7,092 nt of DNA from Cyanobacteria bacterium NC_groundwater_1444_Ag_S-0.65um_54_12 (GCA_016267585.1 JACQUT010000122.1:1-7092), one strand, 5' to 3'. Positions 1 through 6,065 are shown, counted from the stretch's first letter. The notes: generated by a model not told the origin, from the sequence alone. A program made the numbers and translations.

Positions 1-119
1 AAGCGGTTGGTATTGACGTTGTTAGCCGCTGGCTTGGCTAACGAGCGTTTAGCGCTCTGCCATTTCAAGTTGTGGGAAGTTTCGCGCTTTTTTGGTGGAG
101 AATTTTCGGCAATTGCCAT
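1..119 (-). CDS. N-terminal part of a basic protein of unknown function (runs off left edge)
   Basis: The minus strand opens with ATG at 119 and stays open to base 1, giving 39 complete codons. The start is supported by AGAGGA on the minus strand (bases 129-134), nine bases upstream. The visible protein begins MAIAENSPPKKRETSHNLKW and continues with further Lys, Arg, Ala and Asn residues. It is strongly basic, low in hydrophobics, and has no signal peptide or membrane segment in the visible part. This looks like a flexible N-terminal extension before a folded domain that lies outside the window, so I do not recognise a family. It has the same orientation as the lipoprotein gene upstream (stop at 297), with 177 bp between them, so it could share a transcript or have its own promoter in that AT-rich gap. 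An open plus-strand frame over the same bases is less convincing because it lacks a visible start. Confidence 0.6.
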   Translation of the reverse strand, partial: MAIAENSPPKKRETSHNLKWQSAKRSLAKPAANNVNTNR

Positions 120-296
120 GGGAGATTTTCCTCTTATATTAATTTTTCTTTTCATTAACTTGGCTAGATAGTCTATCGTTATTGCCGAACCCGATCCTGC
201 GTTAATGAAGAGCAAACTCTAAGTAAAGGATTAGTAATTACTGGGCTTATCTCACCTTTTTTGCTATTGATGAACTATTTTTCATTGATATTGCTA
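120..296. other. AT-rich spacer between two minus-strand genes
   Basis: This 177 bp stretch has no convincing gene. It is clearly richer in A and T than its neighbours. It holds the ribosome binding site of the leftmost gene (129-134) and a perfect 11-base palindrome, GATAGTCTATC (167-177), that could bind a dimeric regulator. The heptamer TTGCTAT occurs at about 270 and 291, just beyond the lipoprotein stop codon. No hairpin followed by a T-run, and so no clear intrinsic terminator, is visible on either strand. I found no promoter hexamer pair good enough to call. Confidence 0.5.
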
Positions 297-749
297 TCAG
301 CCATTGAACCGGATGGCGGCATTGGCGATATCTACCTGCAGCGTGGCACCGGCCTCCCGGATCAATACCTTCCATACGTCACGATCGAGCGTTGCCTGGA
401 TATAGCTGCAGTTACGGCATTTCGATACCTCGAAGGAGTTTGGTTCAGCAGCATCGACCCGCGAATTGGCGTTCGTGTCCTGGAACGCGAAGGCCGTGAG
501 GTTCTCTTGCCCGGCGGGAATCGGGTAGCTAAAACTCCCATCCGACGCGACAGCTATCACTTCTGCTTGCGAGAATTCGGACGGATCTGGCAGGCCGAAG
601 ACGACGGCTAGCTTGGTATCTTTGCTCATACCACTGCCCGAAATCTGTCCTTTCAGAACGCTTTTTGCATCGACCAGCCATCCGGGAAGGACGTTACAGG
701 CGGTAAGGCACAACAAACTGACCATTACCAACACGGAGCGAAATCGCAT
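297..749 (-). CDS. Predicted lipoprotein with a transthyretin/SdrD-like beta domain
   Basis: This 150-residue protein starts at ATG 749 rather than at the upstream in-frame TTG (770), because AGGGAGA on the minus strand (758-764) lies eight bases before the ATG. Residues 1-17 form a lipoprotein signal peptide: Arg at 2 and 4, a hydrophobic core, then the lipobox L-T-A-C with Cys18 as the predicted lipidated residue. The mature part is short and beta-rich. A GxIxGSG segment near 34-40, a DGSFSYPIP turn at 70-78 and an acidic loop DTNANSRVDAAEP at 91-103 recall carboxypeptidase-regulatory or SdrD B-like domains, in which a DxNxNGxxD loop binds calcium. Cys111 and Cys114 form a CxxC pair. It would be anchored in the cell envelope. 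The gene is divergent from the YaeQ-like gene, with 81 bp between starts. The lipoprotein call is firm; the domain assignment rests on pattern only and its role is unknown. Confidence 0.82.
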   Translation of the reverse strand: MRFRSVLVMVSLLCLTACNVLPGWLVDAKSVLKGQISGSGMSKDTKLAVVFGLPDPSEFSQAEVIAVASDGSFSYPIPAGQENLTAFAFQDTNANSRVDAAEPNSFEVSKCRNCSYIQATLDRDVWKVLIREAGATLQVDIANAAIRFNG

Positions 750-780
750 GCCAGATATCTCCCTGTTCAAGTTACTAAAA

Positions 781-802
781 GGTTGCCAGAATTTTGGCAG
801 CC
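781..802 (+). promoter_or_regulatory. Hairpin-forming inverted repeat in the divergent spacer
   Basis: The arms GGTTGCCA (781-788) and TGGCAGCC (795-802) can pair over eight positions, with one G-U wobble and a six-base loop. The structure is complete only in RNA read from the plus strand, because on the other strand the wobble becomes an A-C mismatch. It lies in the 81 bp spacer between the lipoprotein start (749) and the YaeQ-like start (831). It could be an operator or a 5'-leader hairpin. No T-run follows, so it is not an intrinsic terminator. Confidence 0.35.
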
Positions 803-830
803 ACTGCTAAACTGTTAAGATGCAAATGTC

Positions 831-1310
831 ATGGTGTTGGAAAACGGCGTAGAGGGCAAGTTCCGGTTTCGGCTGGGACGACATGAGCAACTCGTGCTCT
901 ACAAAAGGAAAGATGAGGCGAGTAGCCATCTCAAGTTACGCGCGATCGCTTATGCCCTTTTCTTTCGGGAATGCGATAAACTCTGCGTCAGCCCACGCTT
1001 GCAGTATAAAGTACAGCCAGATTTCGCAGTATTGAACTGGGAAGGCGAGCCAGAACTCTGGATTCAATGCCTGGATTCTGACCTGGATATCCTGGAATAT
1101 GTCTGTAAGCATATCCCGGCACGTGAGGTAGTACTGGTGACCCAGGAAAGATCTATTGATGAACTGGTAGCTTGCCTCCGGCGCAAAATTCACTATCGCT
1201 ATACCTCCGATAAACTGAAGATCATTAATCTCAGGCCACCAATCGAGGAATGGTTTGATGCTGAATTGCTAGACGTGCCAACGGACGCTTACGATATCTT
1301 CGAGTTTTGA
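831..1310 (+). CDS. YaeQ-like protein, PD-(D/E)XK nuclease fold
   Basis: This 159-residue soluble protein has no signal peptide or membrane segment. Its layout follows the YaeQ family, which belongs to the PD-(D/E)XK nuclease superfamily: an opening strand with a GRH turn (residues 16-18), a helix rich in Leu and Arg (HLKLRAIAYALFFRE, 33-47), a P-D pair at 63-64, then E-L-W-I-Q at 75-79. In YaeQ the corresponding stretches are a helix LRLLAW and a D-L-W-I-E strand. A Rossmann-like second half (residues 97-133) contains an R-E-V-V-L-V-T strand. It is shorter than the roughly 180 residues of E. coli YaeQ. The usual catalytic Lys is not obvious, since a Trp-containing strand follows the acidic residue, as in YaeQ itself. 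Real nuclease activity is uncertain. The start is the first ATG after an in-frame stop at 816; no good Shine-Dalgarno sequence precedes it. The family call is by memory of the pattern and could be a related PD-(D/E)XK group. Confidence 0.6.
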   Translation: MVLENGVEGKFRFRLGRHEQLVLYKRKDEASSHLKLRAIAYALFFRECDKLCVSPRLQYKVQPDFAVLNWEGEPELWIQCLDSDLDILEYVCKHIPAREVVLVTQERSIDELVACLRRKIHYRYTSDKLKIINLRPPIEEWFDAELLDVPTDAYDIFEF

Positions 1311-1332
1311 CAGGTGAAACCCGCCTGCCTTG

Positions 1333-4300
1333 CTAAAAAGCCAGGGTAAAATGCCAGCTGATATTGAGGTCGGGCTCGACTTCCACCAGATGGTTAGACC
1401 CGGCATGGTGAATGATGGTTTGTCCATTCGGTAAGCGCCAGGCTACGACCGGAGTAAGGAATTGCATGGCAAACCGGCCTTTGCGCCCCAAGAATTGGGG
1501 TTCGCCACCGTATTGCCAGGCAATTTGCTTGTCGGGAGTCACTTCTAATACCCGATGATTTTGGGTGTCGCAAATCAAGGTGTTGCCATTATCCAGCCGG
1601 CAAGCATGCTCTGGATGGAAAAGCTGATTCAAGCCTTTACCTCCGTTGCCTAGCTGCCCGAATTGCCAGATGGGCATTCCGCGTTCGTCTACTTCTAGTA
1701 CCAGATGGGCACCCCAATCGACGATCAAGACATGTCCGCTGGATAATCTGGCAGCGTAGATCGGAGCTAACAGGTTATCTTTACACCAGGTGACTTCTTG
1801 GGTGGCATTTACCGACAGGACGCGTCGGTTGCCGAAATCCGCGATCAAGGTGGTGCCGTTCCCGTAACGCTCTGCGCTGCGCGGGCTAGCCAGCTGTTTA
1901 GGGCCGCTTCCTTCCTCGCCGCGCCGTCCGAACTGCCACACGATGGCCTTTTCATTTACTTCAACTACGCGATGGTATCCCGTATCGGCAATGAGCGTAT
2001 TGCCATTTATCAGGCGGACCGCATAATGGGGATGCTCGATGCGGTTACGTTCCCCCCCGACTAGCCCGGTAAATTGCCATACGACTTGCATCTTGCGATC
2101 GATCTCCACGATACGGCTTCGCACGCGGTCGGTCAGCAAGAAGGTATCGGGCAGATTGCTCGGGATTTCTTGAATCCGGGTTTCTGATCGAATAGCAGGG
2201 CTGCCGGAGTCATTCGGCATTACCGGCGCTTCGCTGCTTACCTGAATGTTCGCCGTTTCCCGATTGGCGGCGAAATGGTACTCCCAGACTATTCGCAGGT
2301 CGGTTGCCACCTCTATGACACCATCACGACCAGCAATCAGCGTACTGCCTTCCGGTGTCCGCGCCAGGATGAGCGGATCTCGTATCGGGATACCGCCGCG
2401 CGCCCCCCCCGGTCGATAATGCCAAAGGATCTGCCGCATGTCATCTACTTCTAGAACGCGCTGGTTGCCGGTATCGGCGATGATGATGTTCCCGTTTCCC
2501 AAGCGTGAAGCGAAAGTCGGCTCCGAAAGCTGGCTTACCCCGCTACCCTGGCCGCCGCCTAGGCGGTTGACATGATTGCCATACTGCCACACTACCTCAC
2601 CCGTTTCATTTATCTCGATCACTCGGTGGTTGCCGGTATCGGCGATCAAAGTATTGCCATTTTTAGCTCGCCACACGCCGTTAGGCTTGAAGAGGCTGCC
2701 ACGGGAACAACCGGCTCGTCCGAATTCACCGTAAGACCAGTGGCATGTACCATCCGGCATGATTTCGATCACTCGGTGGTTGCCGGTATCGGCGATCAAA
2801 GTATTGCCATTGGATAGACGAGTAGCGCCGCGCGGATTGCGTAACTGGCATCTCCGTTCTTCACCTTCTTGCGCTGAACACCAGATCGTCTGCGTGCTGC
2901 GTGGTTCGATTTCCAGGACCCGACTGCCATTTATGTCTGCCAGCAAAATGTTGCCATCAGGTAAGTAAGTAGCGCTGCCCGCTGCAATGCCGCGATATGC
3001 CCAGATTTCTCGGCGTTCCCGACTGATCTCGACTACTTGCCGCCGAACGGTATCCACTAGCAACAGTCGTTGCCCACCGGGCGCAATCCAGCTATCTTGC
3101 GAAGCGGCATTGCCCATTTTGGCCAAGCGTATCGTCTCGGCCAAATCTTCGTTGGCTGCCATTTTTGCTAGCTGGCTGGCCAAAGCCGGGGGCGGAGTAA
3201 GGCTAGTAGTAATGGCACCAGTGACTGCTGGTGGTGCGATAGTCGCTGGTGGGCGCTGTGCTGCTGAGGTAGGCGGCTGGGGCGTTATTGCTGGAATTGC
3301 AGAAATAGCCGTGCGCATGGCGTAATATTTGCCCATCAAGTCAGGATAACGCCCATGCAAGAAGCCAGTGAAATCTGCTTCACTGACAGGTATCACCGTA
3401 AGTTGCAGGCCACCAGCTAGTTGAGTGGCTAGCTGCAAACCCGCGGGATCGCGAGGATTGATCATGGCTACCAGCAGGACGTTTCCTTCACGATACAGCG
3501 GCACCAGACCCAGTGATCGGATCATCCGCTCGGGAAGCTGACCGATAATTTGCGGATCTAACCGCGGATCTTGCAGCGCTGAATCTGCCGGTTGGCGCTC
3601 TTGCGCCAGACGGATCTCGTCTGCGGTGGCAAAGCCCAGATCACTTATGATGGTTTTCAAAGAAGGTTTTTCTGGTAACCACCCGCGGGGCGGCGGCAAT
3701 GCCAAAGCCAGCGGTAAACTGTCTAGCAAAATATCGCTTGCCAGTTTTTTGCGAAGCAGATCAATGGCAAGCAGGTGATAACGGAGCGAAGTGCTGGCGC
3801 TTTGCACCACCAGATAAGCTAGTCGCCCACCCGAGGCAATGCATAATAGTTCTGAAGGCGCTGGCAGGATCTTCCTACCTGGCAGATTGAGCAAATGTCG
3901 TACCCGCAGATCGCCGGTGCTGACCGTCAGTAAACCTAGTTCCGCGGAGCTCTTGTAAAATACCAGCAAGAGATACTGGCCATCGGGAGTTATGGCTACT
4001 GGCCCCAGTGGGCCGGTGGGAAAGGTCTGGTAGCGAGCCCGTAGCGTTGTGAGTTCCAGGATGGTCAAGCGCGAGGTGAGGCCGTCGGTTAGATAAGCAA
4101 TCCTGTCATGAATAGCGGCCCCGATGCTTCGCTTGTTTCCGCCAGCTCTGATAGTTATGGCTCCAAGCTGGCTTGCGGTATTGGGAATGAGTATGTGGAC
4201 TGACCCGGCTCCCCGGTTGCAGGCCAAGATGAATTCCCCGGATGGCGATCCGATCAAGTCGATAGGCCGCGAATCGCTCGCGGCCGGTGCCAGTGATGGG

Positions 4301-4794
4301 CTTGGCAATACCAGTAATTCGGGCGATAGATCGTGGTTGGGCAATAGGCCTGGATAAAGAAAACAACCATCAGGTGTCGGAAAAAGCCCGAGTGCCGCTC
4401 CAGGCGGCGGCGAAACCGTTCCTGCCACCCGGGGGGTGGAAGCATCTAGCAGTAAAATCTGATTATTGGACCAGACAGGCCATTCTGCTGGCGCTTCGGT
4501 TGCTTCGCCGAGCGGGATTTTCGTCAGTTCGGCCGCAGTGGCTTCAGCAGTAGGTCTAAACGCATGAACCTGTAAAGTGCGAGAGTTAGCCACAAAAGCC
4601 CGGGGGATTTTGATGACTTCGCTTACTTCATAGCTAGCCAAGCGCGACTGCGCTTCTGCCAGCTGTTCAGGCGTGATGAGCCTTGCTGACACTAATAGTT
4701 CTGCTAAAAGTTCATCGGAAAAGTTCACGGTATCCGGTGATGAACTGGGCTGGCCGGTTGCGCTTGTCATATCCCCGGCCTGCGGATCAACCAT
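1333..4794 (-). CDS. Giant beta-propeller protein: YVTN-like region, GspE-N-like domain and twelve NHL-like blades
   Basis: The 1153-residue product starts at ATG 4794. The frame is open upstream to 5010, but AAAGGA seven bases before 4794 fixes the start and leaves the divergent spacer free. Residues 25-52 form a helical segment (LLVSARLITPEQLAEAQ) like the first motif of GspE/MshE N-terminal domains. Residues about 61-370 look like a YVTN-type propeller, with ITPDGQYLLLVF and similar strands. Residues 378-485 resemble the rest of a GspE-N (T2SSE_N/MshEN) domain: LGFATADE, LPERMIRSLGLVPLYREGN, VAMINPRDP and VSEADF. Residues 498-537 are Pro/Ala-rich. From 569 to 1150 come twelve NHL-like units of the form RLxNGNTLIADTGNHRVxEV...WQYG, six plus six, with a polar linker at 841-880. 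There is no signal peptide or membrane segment, so it is probably cytoplasmic. NHL propellers usually bind protein, RNA or ligands. No ATPase, protease or other catalytic domain is present, so a scaffold or sensor role is inferred. Confidence 0.88.
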   Translation of the reverse strand: MVDPQAGDMTSATGQPSSSPDTVNFSDELLAELLVSARLITPEQLAEAQSRLASYEVSEVIKIPRAFVANSRTLQVHAFRPTAEATAAELTKIPLGEATEAPAEWPVWSNNQILLLDASTPRVAGTVSPPPGAALGLFPTPDGCFLYPGLLPNHDLSPELLVLPSPSLAPAASDSRPIDLIGSPSGEFILACNRGAGSVHILIPNTASQLGAITIRAGGNKRSIGAAIHDRIAYLTDGLTSRLTILELTTLRARYQTFPTGPLGPVAITPDGQYLLLVFYKSSAELGLLTVSTGDLRVRHLLNLPGRKILPAPSELLCIASGGRLAYLVVQSASTSLRYHLLAIDLLRKKLASDILLDSLPLALALPPPRGWLPEKPSLKTIISDLGFATADEIRLAQERQPADSALQDPRLDPQIIGQLPERMIRSLGLVPLYREGNVLLVAMINPRDPAGLQLATQLAGGLQLTVIPVSEADFTGFLHGRYPDLMGKYYAMRTAISAIPAITPQPPTSAAQRPPATIAPPAVTGAITTSLTPPPALASQLAKMAANEDLAETIRLAKMGNAASQDSWIAPGGQRLLLVDTVRRQVVEISRERREIWAYRGIAAGSATYLPDGNILLADINGSRVLEIEPRSTQTIWCSAQEGEERRCQLRNPRGATRLSNGNTLIADTGNHRVIEIMPDGTCHWSYGEFGRAGCSRGSLFKPNGVWRAKNGNTLIADTGNHRVIEINETGEVVWQYGNHVNRLGGGQGSGVSQLSEPTFASRLGNGNIIIADTGNQRVLEVDDMRQILWHYRPGGARGGIPIRDPLILARTPEGSTLIAGRDGVIEVATDLRIVWEYHFAANRETANIQVSSEAPVMPNDSGSPAIRSETRIQEIPSNLPDTFLLTDRVRSRIVEIDRKMQVVWQFTGLVGGERNRIEHPHYAVRLINGNTLIADTGYHRVVEVNEKAIVWQFGRRGEEGSGPKQLASPRSAERYGNGTTLIADFGNRRVLSVNATQEVTWCKDNLLAPIYAARLSSGHVLIVDWGAHLVLEVDERGMPIWQFGQLGNGGKGLNQLFHPEHACRLDNGNTLICDTQNHRVLEVTPDKQIAWQYGGEPQFLGRKGRFAMQFLTPVVAWRLPNGQTIIHHAGSNHLVEVEPDLNISWHFTLAF
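2615..2811 (-). repeat. Two identical 47-bp copies within neighbouring NHL blades
   Basis: Bases 2615-2661 and 2765-2811 are identical over 47 positions and lie 150 bp (50 codons) apart. They encode the core of blades 3 and 4 of the NHL region, with the residues NGNTLIADTGNHRVIE in each. Other blades share the protein pattern but differ clearly at the DNA level. The identity therefore points to a recent duplication or gene conversion rather than ancient repeat structure alone. Confidence 0.9.
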
Positions 4795-4801
4795 AGCTGA
4801 A

Positions 4802-4807
4802 TCCTTT
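4802..4807 (-). promoter_or_regulatory. Ribosome binding site that sets the start of the propeller gene
   Basis: On the minus strand these bases read AAAGGA, seven bases before ATG 4794. No comparable site precedes the longer in-frame start at 5010. Adopting 4794 removes 72 residues of poor-quality sequence and ends the overlap with the four-cysteine gene on the other strand. Confidence 0.75.
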
Positions 4808-4835
4808 TGACGGAACAAAGATACCTTATTATCAT
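4807..4835 (+). promoter_or_regulatory. Candidate sigma-70-type promoter for the four-cysteine gene
   Basis: TTGACG (4807-4812) and TATCAT (4830-4835) are separated by exactly 17 bases, and each matches the consensus at five of six positions. Transcription would begin near 4842 and give a leader of about 100 bases before ATG 4946. Just after the predicted start lies a short inverted repeat, AGGT-TTTAG-ACCT (4843-4855), which could be an operator or a leader hairpin. The -10 hexamer overlaps one reading the other way. Confidence 0.5.
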
Positions 4836-4859
4836 ACCCAAGAGGTTTTAGACCTACAA
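4831..4859 (-). promoter_or_regulatory. Candidate promoter for the propeller gene, overlapping the plus-strand promoter
   Basis: Read on the minus strand, TTGTAG (4854-4859) and TATGAT (4831-4836) are 17 bases apart. The -10 is a five-of-six match and the -35 is weak. The leader to ATG 4794 would be about 30 bases. A perfect TATAAT on the same strand (4888-4893) is an alternative -10, but its nearest -35-like hexamer, TTGCTG, is 20 bases away, which is too far for a typical promoter. Confidence 0.4.
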
Positions 4860-4945
4860 TCGGGCACCCGGCGCCTGCTAATATCTCATTATAGACACAC
4901 CAGAAGACAATTTCAGCAATTTTTGCGCACGCGAGGAGGCAATTC

Positions 4946-5167
4946 ATGACTGGAACTCCCCAACCATCACCCCAGGCTGCGCAGCGACCTCGTTTGCTTT
5001 GCCCGGTCATGAGTTATGCCCAGCAGCAAGTACCCTGCGTAGAGCAGCACTGTGCCCTTTGGATGAAACGCCAGGCACAGTGTGGGCTAGTTACGCATAA
5101 TGAACGTCTCGAGGATGGCTTCGAACAGTTAATAAGAGCGGTACACGATATCAAGGCTAAAATGTAG
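4946..5167 (+). CDS. Small four-cysteine protein, probable metal-binding knuckle
   Basis: This gene encodes 73 residues. The start is well supported: GAGGAGG (4933-4939) lies six bases before ATG. After a Pro/Gln-rich leader of about 17 residues comes a cysteine cluster with Cys19, Cys31, Cys36 and Cys46 (CPVMSYAQ, PCVEQHCALWM, QCGL). This C-P-x-M ... P-C-x-x-x-x-C-A-x-W ... C pattern recurs in short uncharacterised bacterial proteins that I recall only by pattern, and it suggests Zn or Fe-S binding. Residues 52-73 look helical (ERLEDGFEQLIRAVHDIK). There is no signal peptide, so it is probably cytoplasmic. It is divergent from the propeller gene, with 151 bp between starts, and its last 11 bases overlap the end of the zinc-ribbon gene on the other strand. 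The function is unknown. Confidence 0.8.
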   Translation: MTGTPQPSPQAAQRPRLLCPVMSYAQQQVPCVEQHCALWMKRQAQCGLVTHNERLEDGFEQLIRAVHDIKAKM

Positions 5168-5927
5168 AGCGCAGCAGCAATTTCGCGTTCAGTAATTCGG
5201 GCGAAGTATCGTCGGGTGAATGGATCGGGGGAAATTCGAACAATATCAGGCTTTCTGGTATTTCCAGGCTGATAGCTAGAATTTCTGTTCTTCCCTGCTG
5301 CACTATCACTTTGATCACTTGTCCGTGGTGGAGAAATTTATAAGGTACCAGTCCACTTTCCGGAGCTTCTTCTATACCTGTCCCATATAGACCCCGTGCC
5401 TTGCTCAATTCATCGCCTACTTGCAACCCCTCGCTGGTCGGGTAATGTCTTGACAAGACAGCTATGCGGCAAACCAGACCATCGACCAACGTAACGGTAA
5501 GATTCGGTATGCCATTGCCGGGGTCTAGGTCATAGTGCCACAATAAAACTTTATGTCCCGGTTTCCACAGCATGGCGAGGGGTGGTCTGGGCGGTTGGCC
5601 TAATAGCTGCTCTAATCGACTGGATCCGTCTCCCAGGCGTAAACCTACTAAACTGGCGGGCGAACGCTGCCCGACGATCGCCACCGTGGCGATCGCCAGC
5701 ACTGCTAATAAAAGCAGTAACGGAAACCAAACTGCCCTACGTACCAAGAACAAACGTTTGGTGTCGCCAATGAAGCCGATTGAAGCAGCTGTTTGGCGCA
5801 AGAGCGATTGTCCACAGCGATAGCAGTAGCGATCCACTGGCTGGCAGCGCGTACCGCATTGCTGGCAGAGCAAAGTGAGCTTGAGCGATTGGCCGGCCTG
5901 GGCATGATTGGCATGACGCGATCGCAT
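5157..5927 (-). CDS. Zinc-ribbon, single-pass membrane protein with a duplicated LG-motif extracytoplasmic domain
   Basis: The 256-residue product starts at ATG 5927; GAGGAG on the minus strand (5938-5943) is ten bases upstream, whereas the longer in-frame TTG at 5960 has no such site. Residues 21-38 are a zinc ribbon (CxxC at 21/24 and CYRCG at 35/38, with an extra Cys28). Residues 66-86 form one transmembrane helix preceded by Lys57, Arg58, Arg63 and Arg64, which places the ribbon in the cytoplasm and residues 87-256 outside. The outer part carries two related segments: GLRLGDGSSRLEQLLGQP (95-112) and GLQVGDELSKARGLYGTG (167-184). These have the G-x-x-x-G-x-x-x-x-x-x-x-x-x-G form seen in SmpA/BamE-like domains, where it begins each strand-helix unit. 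I recognise the architecture but no named family. A link between cytoplasmic state and envelope is possible but inferred. Confidence 0.82.
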   Translation of the reverse strand: MRSRHANHAQAGQSLKLTLLCQQCGTRCQPVDRYCYRCGQSLLRQTAASIGFIGDTKRLFLVRRAVWFPLLLLLAVLAIATVAIVGQRSPASLVGLRLGDGSSRLEQLLGQPPRPPLAMLWKPGHKVLLWHYDLDPGNGIPNLTVTLVDGLVCRIAVLSRHYPTSEGLQVGDELSKARGLYGTGIEEAPESGLVPYKFLHHGQVIKVIVQQGRTEILAISLEIPESLILFEFPPIHSPDDTSPELLNAKLLLRSTF

Positions 5928-6020
5928 AAACACGTATCTCCTCTGCACGAAGCTTATCAAAGAGGTCTGTCCATGCTAGAGAAGGGTTGATGATTTTCCC
6001 AAAATAGGGTAGTGCCGAAA

Positions 6021-6065
6021 ATGACGTTGCAGGTAGCGAACCGGTGGGTACAAGACCACCTATGA
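6021..6065 (+). CDS. Candidate 14-codon leader ORF coupled to the membrane J-like gene
   Basis: ATG 6021 opens a frame that encodes MTLQVANRWVQDHL and stops with TGA at 6063-6065. The stop overlaps the ATG of the next gene (6062) in the arrangement ATGA, which is typical of translational coupling. AGGG lies about eleven bases before its start, a modest ribosome binding site. The downstream gene has no good site of its own, so coupling would explain how it is translated. A frame this short can arise by chance. Confidence 0.35.
   Translation: MTLQVANRWVQDHL
6043..6060 (+). promoter_or_regulatory. Hairpin directly before the start codon of the membrane J-like gene
   Basis: GGTGG (6043-6047) and CCACC (6056-6060) can pair around an eight-base loop that ends one base before ATG 6062. 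The left arm holds the only G-rich stretch that could bind the ribosome. It also contains an alternative GTG start at 6044. A ribosome translating the leader ORF at 6021 would open this hairpin. Confidence 0.35.

Noticed and set aside
3..41. Plus-strand frame 3 tail (AVGIDVVSRWLG) ending in TAA at 39
   Set aside because: It looks like a natural C-terminus, but 12 residues are too few to support a gene and it overlaps the better-supported minus-strand start.
1..171. Open plus-strand frame of 56 codons ending in TAG at 169, with a hydrophobic end
   Set aside because: No start is visible and it overlaps the minus-strand gene, which has an ATG and a ribosome binding site. The hydrophobic end is explained by T-rich DNA.
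1311..1332. Possible terminator between the convergent YaeQ-like and propeller genes
   Set aside because: Only a four-base stem (CAGG/CCTG) is present, with no T-run on either side.
2615..2811. CRISPR-like or mobile repeat interpretation of the 47-bp copies
   Set aside because: There are only two copies, in frame within a repeat protein and 150 bp apart, which is exactly one blade length.
2572..3325. Several open frames on the plus strand opposite the propeller gene
   Set aside because: They are shadows of the repeated NHL codons; they reuse the same bases out of frame and have no ribosome binding sites.
4795..5010. N-terminal extension of the propeller protein by 72 residues
   Set aside because: The start at 4794 has a ribosome binding site. 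The extension covers the divergent promoter region and part of the four-cysteine gene, and its translation shows no domain pattern.
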